64,000 bases of DNA from positions 56,718-120,717 of the IMG/VR virus record IMGVR_UViG_3300009503_000020, one strand, 5' to 3'. This document shows positions 50,201-57,464 of this stretch, piece by piece. Every line of letters begins with the position of its first letter. Positions within the stretch are counted from its first letter, which is position 1. The notes under the pieces are model-generated. The model was not told the origin of the DNA. It saw only the letters and a program-made list of their open reading frames with translations, and searched no databases. The stretch comes from a virus. The translations under genes and the position numbers were made by a program.

Positions 50201-50827
50201 TACTTTAATACTATCTGAGTACCCTCTTATTTGTTCCTTTCCTTTCTCAACGTCCTTTAAGAACCACTCTCCAAAGTGAGTGACAATTATACGTTTAGCA
50301 TTCAACTTCTTAAAGAGATCTGCTAGATTAGGGATACCAGCATGTCCATACACTTCTCCTGTCTTCTTATCTCTTCTTATCATGCCTCCCTTCCTGTTGA
50401 ATGACCCATCAGTTATTACTAAGTCTAGGTCTTTCAACAGATCCTGATATTTCTTCTTAATCCAAATAAGATCTCCAGTGTACAAAACTCTAAGGTGATC
50501 CTTCTCAATCAAGTAAGCTACAGACCTCACTTTCTTTGAATGAATAGTAGGGATGGGTGTAACTTTTATGTCTCCAACTTTCATAGGCTCCAGGAGTTTA
50601 ATATTTTCTGGATAGAAAAAGTGTGGAGGAGGTTCTTCTTTAGTTCCTATCCAGAATGCATGATCTGGATGGAGATGGGTACAGAAAATCTCTTTAGGCT
50701 TTAGGTCTAGAAACTCCTTCTCACCTACATCAAACAGAATTCCATCTATGAGAATCCCTGAATGCTTCTTGTGCATAGGTGCAGAGGAGTCTACTTCGCC
50801 ACGAGTGCCAAGAAACTTTATGTGCAT
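47264..50827 (-). CDS. MBL / ASCH-like / nucleotidyltransferase / ATP-dependent DNA ligase fusion
   Basis: 1187 residues. 1-225: metallo-beta-lactamase fold with CTHLHPDH, IHSKK, YTGDLIW and VTHFGEW, a complete metal set. About 250-365: ASCH-like (LYLVAPHAEMIMTGQKTLIV). About 370-640: helical. About 645-750: polymerase-beta-type nucleotidyltransferase (LCGRVVNEGKIPASHDIDLLF). About 770-1060: ATP-dependent DNA ligase with the nucleotidyl-lysine in VQKKFDGMR (near 783), IIDAEMVEY, SEGIVAKASDS and WAKLKN. The end has two Cys pairs (CPFWNDERIC, CPFANHYKC), a possible zinc or Fe-S site. With the neighbour it resembles a split, enlarged end-joining machine. No Ku or AEP primase-polymerase is visible here. 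Confidence 0.85.
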   Translation of the reverse strand: MHIKFLGTRGEVDSSAPMHKKHSGILIDGILFDVGEKEFLDLKPKEIFCTHLHPDHAFWIGTKEEPPPHFFYPENIKLLEPMKVGDIKVTPIPTIHSKKVRSVAYLIEKDHLRVLYTGDLIWIKKKYQDLLKDLDLVITDGSFNRKGGMIRRDKKTGEVYGHAGIPNLADLFKKLNAKRIIVTHFGEWFLKDVEKGKEQIRGYSDSIKVEPAFDGKEITLEEKSELGKTTTEEVEPVSPKTIAKIQPKAGLYLVAPHAEMIMTGQKTLIVKSKKFTSHINEPLYLLQDKLCFGIITLKEPYEISPEEFKKLRDKHQITDEEAFKHWGWKEDAPLYAYEFRIDEQFEPPIPVKLPKGIQVFVDAKNIKFQDLKSLTILDLFDFADLEISDELFAKVSEEMFNRGLLQTELIKEATKDWVNQYIKNLKKYTRAQVGDDFRIVLGWYSSIKRGKKITKHTDVGDLPITEEDCKKLAVAIVKELIDRGATFNKPETYKKHARELFETVIKEIGVDKIPWKETEEKAKTVPEPTQVGIPNLEDIDDVYVSKLTDDQLMALHKKLHEIFKKLGKVTEPLQNAHIFVWKEMQKRKLPHQIEDGLDRATSLEVIEYPEPEEGVPQQISSEEEITLERVLKAFPEKVFVEDPIHVYLCGRVVNEGKIPASHDIDLLFKQGWYHVPTIRAFLNEISERDPEVAKRLHFVWDSKGPHIGMTVPVYRLSFERVSDDEMRRTSPFEFLAGAKAEIFKPYIGLKPKSGFQKNEFWDIKEMWDKWAKKYIDKGIIVQKKFDGMRFQVHCKGNQCKFITEDRERDRASVFKKSLAELLKNKKADSFIIDAEMVEYACGDKKVSHPDMCEQVPREEMIKWIGAEKKELDDENVVFHVHDCTYLNGEPLNDKPYVERWEAIKKVFPDNLRHWKRIDGEKATDMKTFFRLAKKYRSLMNSEGIVAKASDSIYPIKYSGENRAADWAKLKNLKEIDVMVWKVIQKKTKEGKPLNQYLYECIFAVPCKDLDKYRERDIVKRDGKCYLWIGRTYATGEKVSPGTIVTVRPIRIAEFKDPKGKIYYTWMFPYYEGKHPAKKEPDSIDVVKKLVAIGTGPPPEQLGAWVFDLPICPFWNDERICPLKERFRMPRDNLSSILVEYLKYPIVCPFANHYKCRYVKSYYYGYKEWKVQSEVDEDTGEEIDENQE

Positions 50828-50831
50828 CTAA

Positions 50832-51158
50832 TCACGCTACATAGGCTTCTTTTTTTAGAGAGGAATATTCATCTTTGAGTTTATTTTTCATCATCATAGT
50901 GTACTTAGTGTCAAGTTCCAAGAAGTCAACTGTCAGTTTCTCAAATGCTACAGCTAACTTCTCCAGTTCATCTGCACTAAAGCGTTCCATGACAGTGGCA
51001 TTTGTCAACCAAGAATTCCAACCAGTTACTGAACTAGCTAGTGCTGAGTTCATATATGTTAATTTAGAGACAAAGGATAACCTATCATCTACTTTCCATT
51101 TCTTTATCTTCTCTATTTCTTTCAATGTCTCTTGTATCCAATCTTTTTCTTCTGACAT
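50832..51158 (-). CDS. DUF2153-like helical protein
   Basis: 108 residues, all-helical. DDRLSFVSKLTYMNSALASS, GWNSWLTN and MERFSADELEKL are like archaeal proteins of the DUF2153 type, as I remember them. Function unknown. It lies just before the ligase fusion gene (5-base gap) and starts MSEEK like other proteins here. Confidence 0.55.
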   Translation of the reverse strand: MSEEKDWIQETLKEIEKIKKWKVDDRLSFVSKLTYMNSALASSVTGWNSWLTNATVMERFSADELEKLAVAFEKLTVDFLELDTKYTMMMKNKLKDEYSSLKKEAYVA

Positions 51159-51159
51159 T

Positions 51160-51480
51160 TTATCCTACATCCTCTATTATTTTTATCACTATATCTGGTG
51201 CAGTCAACTGTTGTCCATTCACATATATTATTTCTATTTCACCTTTATATTCTCCAGATAAGTCAACAAACGTAGTACCAGCATCAAAACTTACTTTCCC
51301 AGAAGTAGCATCCTCGACTGTCCCTGTTAGAGAAAACATCATGTCATTGCCATACTTTTTAAACTTGAGAACTACAGAAGAAACTGCTGCTAGGGAAACA
51401 GCATTGCCTTCCTCATCTTTAATATAGAAGACTAGGGGAAAGTTCTTGTCTCCTTTTACTATATTAATAACTGTGCCCAT
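51160..51480 (-). CDS. Small beta-sandwich virion protein (BppU N-terminal-like)
   Basis: 106 residues. VINIVKGDKNFPLVFYIKDEEG and DLSGEYKGEIEIIYVNGQ have the strand pattern of the N-terminal part of phage baseplate upper proteins. Encoded just after the giant adhesin, it may attach that adhesin to the particle. A TATA-like GAATAAATAT (51511-51520) lies upstream. Confidence 0.55.
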   Translation of the reverse strand: MGTVINIVKGDKNFPLVFYIKDEEGNAVSLAAVSSVVLKFKKYGNDMMFSLTGTVEDATSGKVSFDAGTTFVDLSGEYKGEIEIIYVNGQQLTAPDIVIKIIEDVG

Positions 51481-51540
51481 TTTCTACCCTAACCTACTTT
51501 CCAAGACTACATATTTATTCATTGCCTCTTTGCTTGACAA

Positions 51541-54500
51541 TCATCTTCTTCTTACTTTTGCAAAGTATTTTTCTCTCCACCTTAGGTATCCAAAGTAACT
51601 CGCTTTCCAGATAAGTCTTGCAAATGCAATTAGAGGAATGGGAGGTATCTCCCATTTGTCCTGAAGTGTTAAACTTGCACTCAATGATAAAATAAATGAA
51701 CACAATCTTGAAAAAGTGGGAAGAAGTTTCAAGCTTTCTATACACTTATGAGAGAATGATCTGGTCCATTTCTCCAACAGTTGAAGAGCTTCAGTTAGGG
51801 AGAGAAGTCTTGTTTTAGTTAATGAAGCATTCAAGGTAAGACTTGACAACATTTCTTTTCTTTCTTCCTTTTGGATATTAGCAAGAGAGAAGAGCGATTC
51901 CAATACTAGCTTATAACTTAGAGAAATGAAGAACTCTTCCAGAGTTAAAAATGCAAGAATCAACTGGCCTATTCGTTTTATGACTGTCTCAGAAGCAGAA
52001 AGCACTTCTGTAGCTAACTTATAACTTTGAACAAGACGATGTTCCTCTAGTGTTAATGAGGAAACAATTGACGTGCTTGTTTGTTTCAAAGTAACATCAG
52101 AAGGAACAAACAATTCAAAAATCGATTTGTCAATTTGTTTTCTGATAGCGTCTAGAGAAGTAAAGAGTCCAAAAACTGTCTTTCCTATTTGTTTTGTGAC
52201 AGCTTCTAAAGAACTGAGACATTCAACAAGAGTCCTGAAGAAATAGGCTGAAGATGTTCTCGAAGCAATAAGGAACAAAGTTTCAAAACATAAGATGTAT
52301 TTGAAGGGACTAACAGTATGCACCAGTTTCAAAGAATCAACTATAGTTCTTAAGTATTGTATTTCTCTCTCAAAAGTGCCTGTTAAAGTTAGCAATTCAG
52401 TATATGTCTTTTTAGCTGTCCAAGTTCGATTGTAAATATCTGACAAGCTGACAAGTTCATTTGTTATAGCTGCCCTAGCTTCTAATATTGAATAAGCAAG
52501 TCCCAAACTCTCGATTAAAGTCTGGATAATAAAACTTTCCTCACTTCCCCAACTTCCATGAGCAGGTTCAGGGTCAACCCATTTCCGCACAAAGACCCAA
52601 TCCACATACATATCTACTGAATTGGATGTTCCATCATTATAACCATAAATATAGAATCCTAACAATATTTTAAGCAATGTTCCAGATGCAAATGTACAAG
52701 TAGTTGTCCATGAGCTTGAGTCCCGCTCATATTTTGAACCAGATGAGTTATGAGCACTTCTGCAAATGTAATTCGTATTTGTTGCCCATGTGACAACCTC
52801 CCAATATCCGCTGCTAGTACCCGCAATATAATAATCATATGAATCAGGTGATGTTGCTAACCAGAAAAAGTAGTAACCGTTAGACCTTGCATTAAAACCA
52901 TATTGTCTAACAGTTGGGAGGGATGCGAAACGCATCTTACATTCAAACTTCTTATTTAAAGGGTCAATTCCATTGAGCGCTTGTATTGCTGGGTTAACTC
53001 CAGTTGAAGGAGCAGAATAAATGCGTACTTCACTATTAGCAACAGTTATAGAACCTTTCCCAGCATTCCACTGCCACTTGCTAGAATCAAGACTTGTCCC
53101 AAGAAAATCATCAAAGAATATAAACGTATTATCTCCATTACTTGTTGTTGTAGCAGTTGCATTCCCATAATAAATGTAAATTGTAGCGGTGTTTGTGCTT
53201 AGGTCATCTGCAACTTCAACCCAGAAAATAGCAACGGTTTTTTTTCCATCCAATACGTTAAGAGAAGGTTCAATTAGTAAACCATGCCCTAAATTCGTAG
53301 TTGAAGAACTATAACCACCATAATATATCCATAGTTCATTGTTTGTAGCATTAAATGTTGACTTCGTAATGTCATCAGTCATAACCCACACCGCATCAAT
53401 AACTGTTCCTTCCCATGAACTACCAGCAACTGTTGAATGTGCTACTTGAATAAATGTTCTACTGCTTGAATAAAATGTTGGTGAAGTATCTTTGTAAAGC
53501 TCTAGACTGTTAGTTTGGTTATTGAAAATAAACAAATAGTAGTAACTTCCATACTTAACAACACTTGTCATATAGCGTCCATTAGTGAAAATAGGATTGT
53601 TTGAGTCTCTAGTCCAGTTAATAAGGTCAGTAGACGTTGCTAACCCAGTTGCTCTATTCGTACCTGAGGCAACATTGTTATACCAAAGATAATAAGTAGT
53701 TCCTACTTTTATTACACTCCAAGGCTCACAATTTGTTTCCCATCCACCGATAGGTTCAAGAACAGGATTATCGCTGTTTTGAACAGTCCAAGTTATACCA
53801 TCAGGACTTGTAGCATAAAAAGTTCTCCATACACTGTCGCCAGAATAAACACCACTAAAAAGCATCTTATATGTAGAATCTTCCTTCCACACGTTTGCAC
53901 AAGTCACACCATTATTGTATTTTGTTCCTGCTTTACCTTCAAGCACTGGAGTAGAAGGATTATCTGTCCATCCCGTTTTTCCATCAGAGGACTGTGCACG
54001 ATAAATCTTTCTACCAGTTGCAGCGTATGGTTTAGTATAGTATTTATAATAGTAGCTTCCATCTTTCACTACACTTATAGGATAATCCATTCCAGTGTTG
54101 CTAAGAACTTGTATTGGATTACCAGAATATTCAGAATAGTTTTCTGTTCCAGTACCTTGGAACCAATAATCCAAAAGCGTAGTGCCATCAGACTCCGTGA
54201 ACCTCACATCACCAAAGTCTGTTCGACAATGCCGATTGAGATATACATCAGCACCACTATCTGTTCCAGTACCATAATGAGCTACTATTTTAACTTGATA
54301 GTTTGTTCCAGCGCCTGAAGAAGAGTTGAACATATGACATTTACGATAATTCCAACCAGAAAGCCAGTTGGGGATTTGTGCAAACTTCACATTGTATGGA
54401 CTTGCCGTTTTCGTCATGTATGCTAAACCTATTTTCCCATCATAAGCCTTATAGAAGCATGTGAGTCTGGAAGAATTGGACAACTGTTCTACGCTTTCAT

Positions 54501-55440
54501 CAATCCAGTCTCTCCATGGACCCCAAGTGCCAGATGAAGCCGTATATTTAATATAGTAGATGTGATTTGCAATCCAGCCACTAGGTGACCCAGTTGTTCT
54601 AGTTGCTGCGAAAACATATAAGTCATTTGTTGGTGTGATACTTATCACTGGAGCTGAGGTGCCTGTTGTAGCAGCCTTTAGTGTTGTTTCAGCACTAAAA
54701 GAGTTTGATAAGTAAGTGTATTTAACATAGCGAATGTCGTATGGGGAGGTTGTCAGAAAGACTACGTGAACATCATCTCCCTCAGCAACTGCTGTATAAT
54801 AATAATTTAGAAATATCCTCGATGTTGCAGCTACTTCTGTGCCCCAAGATGAACCATCCCATCTCTTTGCTTTCACAGGAGAATCTCCTGCATAGAGAAC
54901 AAGCATTTTTCCAGATGTCAATGGAATCGGAGTAACTCTCCAAGTATTATCTGAAATTGTTGACAGTTGAGTTATTGTTCCTGATCCAAAAATTCCATTG
55001 TTGTATTGGCTTTTAATTACGAAAGGATAATAATTCCAGCCATCGTAATCGAAATATCCAATCCAAACGTATCCATCTGAATCAACAGAAACCATAGCAT
55101 TAGCAGTGTGGTTATACTTTGTTGAAATAGTCTGCTCATTTGTACTCCAACTGATTGTCCCATCACTATTCGGTGTTCCCCTACGATAATATAACGAAGA
55201 AGACATAGCATAGACATAGTGTAGGTATGTTCCATCAAACCAAATGTTAAAGTAGGAAGCAGTTGCTGTTCTGATTGCTGTTGGTGATGTCCACGTTAGT
55301 CCATCCGTGCTTGTTCTATAAACCTCGTTAGTGCTATCATTATAAACAACCCAGAATCTTCCATTTGCATAGAAGCTTCTATGGCTGCAAGGCCAAACCG
55401 TTGCGTAAAAGTCTGCAGTTGTTCCAACAAGACTAGGCAA
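51541..55440 (-). CDS. Giant adhesin: beta-propellers inserted in DUF2341, helical repeats
   Basis: 1299 residues from TTG at 55440 (GGAAGG upstream). About 10-355: BNR/sialidase-like propeller ([21 protein letters not shown]). About 358-425: first half of a DUF2341 domain ([17 protein letters not shown] ... LLDYWFQ). About 430-715: a second propeller like GH43/GH32 glycosidases ([33 protein letters not shown]). About 728-760: second half of DUF2341 ([13 protein letters not shown] ... IYYGNATA). About 775-960: concanavalin-like sandwich. The remaining 330 residues are helical repeats with ESL/SLxLxE motifs. Probable host-binding or glycan-acting virion protein; no proven catalytic site. Confidence 0.75.
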   Translation of the reverse strand: MPSLVGTTADFYATVWPCSHRSFYANGRFWVVYNDSTNEVYRTSTDGLTWTSPTAIRTATASYFNIWFDGTYLHYVYAMSSSLYYRRGTPNSDGTISWSTNEQTISTKYNHTANAMVSVDSDGYVWIGYFDYDGWNYYPFVIKSQYNNGIFGSGTITQLSTISDNTWRVTPIPLTSGKMLVLYAGDSPVKAKRWDGSSWGTEVAATSRIFLNYYYTAVAEGDDVHVVFLTTSPYDIRYVKYTYLSNSFSAETTLKAATTGTSAPVISITPTNDLYVFAATRTTGSPSGWIANHIYYIKYTASSGTWGPWRDWIDESVEQLSNSSRLTCFYKAYDGKIGLAYMTKTASPYNVKFAQIPNWLSGWNYRKCHMFNSSSGAGTNYQVKIVAHYGTGTDSGADVYLNRHCRTDFGDVRFTESDGTTLLDYWFQGTGTENYSEYSGNPIQVLSNTGMDYPISVVKDGSYYYKYYTKPYAATGRKIYRAQSSDGKTGWTDNPSTPVLEGKAGTKYNNGVTCANVWKEDSTYKMLFSGVYSGDSVWRTFYATSPDGITWTVQNSDNPVLEPIGGWETNCEPWSVIKVGTTYYLWYNNVASGTNRATGLATSTDLINWTRDSNNPIFTNGRYMTSVVKYGSYYYLFIFNNQTNSLELYKDTSPTFYSSSRTFIQVAHSTVAGSSWEGTVIDAVWVMTDDITKSTFNATNNELWIYYGGYSSSTTNLGHGLLIEPSLNVLDGKKTVAIFWVEVADDLSTNTATIYIYYGNATATTTSNGDNTFIFFDDFLGTSLDSSKWQWNAGKGSITVANSEVRIYSAPSTGVNPAIQALNGIDPLNKKFECKMRFASLPTVRQYGFNARSNGYYFFWLATSPDSYDYYIAGTSSGYWEVVTWATNTNYICRSAHNSSGSKYERDSSSWTTTCTFASGTLLKILLGFYIYGYNDGTSNSVDMYVDWVFVRKWVDPEPAHGSWGSEESFIIQTLIESLGLAYSILEARAAITNELVSLSDIYNRTWTAKKTYTELLTLTGTFEREIQYLRTIVDSLKLVHTVSPFKYILCFETLFLIASRTSSAYFFRTLVECLSSLEAVTKQIGKTVFGLFTSLDAIRKQIDKSIFELFVPSDVTLKQTSTSIVSSLTLEEHRLVQSYKLATEVLSASETVIKRIGQLILAFLTLEEFFISLSYKLVLESLFSLANIQKEERKEMLSSLTLNASLTKTRLLSLTEALQLLEKWTRSFSHKCIESLKLLPTFSRLCSFILSLSASLTLQDKWEIPPIPLIAFARLIWKASYFGYLRWREKYFAKVRRR

Positions 55441-55684
55441 TGATTATCCTTCCTCTGATCTTGTGGTTTTTTGACATTGCCAACCACTAAGCCAACTCAT
55501 TAGGAAGCCTCAGAAAGTAAAGAATTGTTTGGTTCTCTGAAACTTCGATACAGTAAACTTTTGCAATATCTCATTTTTCATGACATAGGGGTCTAGGCAA
55601 CATATTGTTTCACTTAGTCTGCTTTGATTTACAATCATATCCAACACTTAATTAGCACTGAAAAAGAAAGAAACTTCAAGAGCT
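55441..55684. other. Intergenic leader of adhesin gene
   Basis: 244 bases without a convincing gene. It carries the adhesin ribosome binding site at its left end. No clear TATA box or hairpin was seen. Confidence 0.4.
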
Positions 55685-56137
55685 TTAGCTTAATGTATAT
55701 TGCCAAGAGACAACTAGAGTGTCACTTGCTCCTTTGTTAATCACTGCAAATGTTTGTCTACATAGCATTGTGCCACCAGATGAAGCATTAAACAGACCTG
55801 ATTCTGTAATAGCTCCTGTGCCTACTCCAGCATCAAATGTAGCATCATTCTTCCAGATAGTATTAGCTGTTCTTGTATATCCTCCTGCAACTCTGGAAAT
55901 TTCTCCACCAAGAGCAGTATCTGAAGGAGAAGGAGCTGAAGTTGCTGTTCCAATAGCACAGTATCCAAAGCCAACTGGTTGTCCTGAAGTTTTGCCCATC
56001 ATGTCACAAACAGCAGCAAAACCAGTGTTCACTGTTATGTTCTTCACATGCCTGTAAGCCTTAAGCCTCTTGTTATCATCATACAGGAATACTTCAAACT
56101 CTCCTTTTAATCCAGTAAGTTCAAGCACATCATTCAC
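55685..56137 (-). CDS. Conserved virion-type protein, Gly/Thr-rich
   Basis: 150 residues, beta-rich: LTGLKGEFEVFLYDDNKRLK, KNITVNTGFAAVCDMMG and GAITESGLFNASSGGTMLCR. The pattern is that of a phage fibre- or decoration-type structural protein. It lies between the glycosyltransferase and adhesin genes, so it may be part of the fibre. Function unknown. Confidence 0.6.
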   Translation of the reverse strand: MNDVLELTGLKGEFEVFLYDDNKRLKAYRHVKNITVNTGFAAVCDMMGKTSGQPVGFGYCAIGTATSAPSPSDTALGGEISRVAGGYTRTANTIWKNDATFDAGVGTGAITESGLFNASSGGTMLCRQTFAVINKGASDTLVVSWQYTLS

Positions 56138-56151
56138 CTAAAAACATTAAC

Positions 56152-57321
56152 CTAAGCTATCTTATTTAAGCCTTTATTGGTCAAATCTTTGAGGAGAGGA
56201 AGCCATTTTGAAGTAACTATTTTATTCCAATCAAAAGACTGAGCAAACTGTATAGAAGCTTGTGAATAAGTCTCTCTTAATTCTTTATTAAAGTAAGCTT
56301 CTTCTATCTTCTTAGTTAGATCTTCTCTGTCAACTCGTTGGCATTTCCAACCTCTAGGAGTAAAAACAGTTTCACCCATCTTGACTAACCAACCATGTCC
56401 TTTTACAATCTCTGGTAATGCTGAAGAGTCCGAAGCTATAACAGGAACACCACAAGCTTGAGCTTCAAGAACTGGTAGACAGAAACCTTCACGTCTTGAA
56501 GCATTGACTAAGACATCAAAACAAGAGTACAACTTTGCCATTTCAAGATCAGGAAGACCAACCATCTGAGGAAGGTGCTCAGGAAATATCACATGCTTTT
56601 CAAGATTAAGCTTCTTGGCTACTTCAACTAAGTTATATCCTCTAGAATCAGAAGGTTTAGTGTAAGCAAATATCATCCATTTCTTAGATTCACTAGGAAA
56701 CTCTTCTTTAAACTTAGAGAATGCAAGGAACATGTCATCCCATCCTTTCCTCGGTTCAGGATCACTATTAGCAGCCACTATGCCAAAGAAGAATTTATCT
56801 TGCTTGAGGTTGAAGAGTTTCCTACTTTCCTCTTTCGGATATGGTTTAAAGGCTTGCAAGTCTACTCCATGTGGTATTACTGCAGTAGGTTCTCTCTTTG
56901 CTAATTTTCGGTAGACTCTAGCTCCAAACTCAGAGCAAGGTACAAAGTAAGAAAAGGATTTCATAGTAGTAATGTCTTCAGGAGAATAGTCAAAAGAATC
57001 TACAGGACCATAAAACATTGAGTGTGGAAGAAGAGAGAACCAACGAAATGGCCAGAAGTCTGAGGCTAGAATAGGTAGATCAATATTGAACTTCTTAATA
57101 TAGTGTTCAACAGAGTATCTTCCCCACTCTTCCTCAGCTGTAGGAATCACTCTTACTCCAGAAATTCTAAGAGAAGCTCCTGGATGCAAACCATAGTATG
57201 TTGAAATGACTAGAGGAAACTGCTGGGCTAACCTGAGGGCAATATTTTTGGTTACAACCCCATATCCAGAAGCAACAAAAGGAGCAACTGAATGCCAAAG
57301 AATTCTAAGTTCCTTTACCAT
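56152..57321 (-). CDS. GT4-family glycosyltransferase in virion module
   Basis: 389 residues. LRILWHSVAPFVASGYGVVT at the start, AVIPHGVDLQAFKPY near 150, and SRREGFCLPVLEAQACGVPVI near 275 give a complete GT-B, GT4 enzyme. It is a paralogue of the plus-strand enzyme at 15820-17106. Encoded among virion genes, it probably glycosylates a capsid, fibre or adhesin protein; this is inference. Overlaps the small gene before it by 7 bases. Confidence 0.9.
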   Translation of the reverse strand: MVKELRILWHSVAPFVASGYGVVTKNIALRLAQQFPLVISTYYGLHPGASLRISGVRVIPTAEEEWGRYSVEHYIKKFNIDLPILASDFWPFRWFSLLPHSMFYGPVDSFDYSPEDITTMKSFSYFVPCSEFGARVYRKLAKREPTAVIPHGVDLQAFKPYPKEESRKLFNLKQDKFFFGIVAANSDPEPRKGWDDMFLAFSKFKEEFPSESKKWMIFAYTKPSDSRGYNLVEVAKKLNLEKHVIFPEHLPQMVGLPDLEMAKLYSCFDVLVNASRREGFCLPVLEAQACGVPVIASDSSALPEIVKGHGWLVKMGETVFTPRGWKCQRVDREDLTKKIEEAYFNKELRETYSQASIQFAQSFDWNKIVTSKWLPLLKDLTNKGLNKIA

Positions 57322-57464
57322 CTTTCAAGCATCCACCTAAGAGCATCTAGGAATTTCTCCAATTTAGTCTTTTTGTGTTTAGAACTTGCCTGCTTGACAT
57401 GTCCTTCTGAATCATATAGAATAAACTGCACTTCATCTTTTGCCTTAATATCTTCTTTGGACAT
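57315..57464 (-). CDS. Small protein between LonB and glycosyltransferase
   Basis: 49 residues: a short beta part (DEVQFILYDSEGHVK), Lys-rich middle and a final amphipathic helix (LDALRWMLERW). It starts directly at the LonB stop (TAGATG on the minus strand) and overlaps the glycosyltransferase start by 7 bases, so it fits the operon well. Not recognised. Confidence 0.55.
   Translation of the reverse strand: MSKEDIKAKDEVQFILYDSEGHVKQASSKHKKTKLEKFLDALRWMLERW

Noticed and set aside
51515-51745. 76-residue frame at the end of the adhesin gene
   Set aside because: Overlaps the adhesin in another frame, no binding site, not needed to explain the DNA.
53779-54318. 179-residue plus-strand frame opposite the adhesin
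   Set aside because: Ile/Cys/Ser-rich shadow of a beta-rich protein in a region with a clear minus-strand gene.
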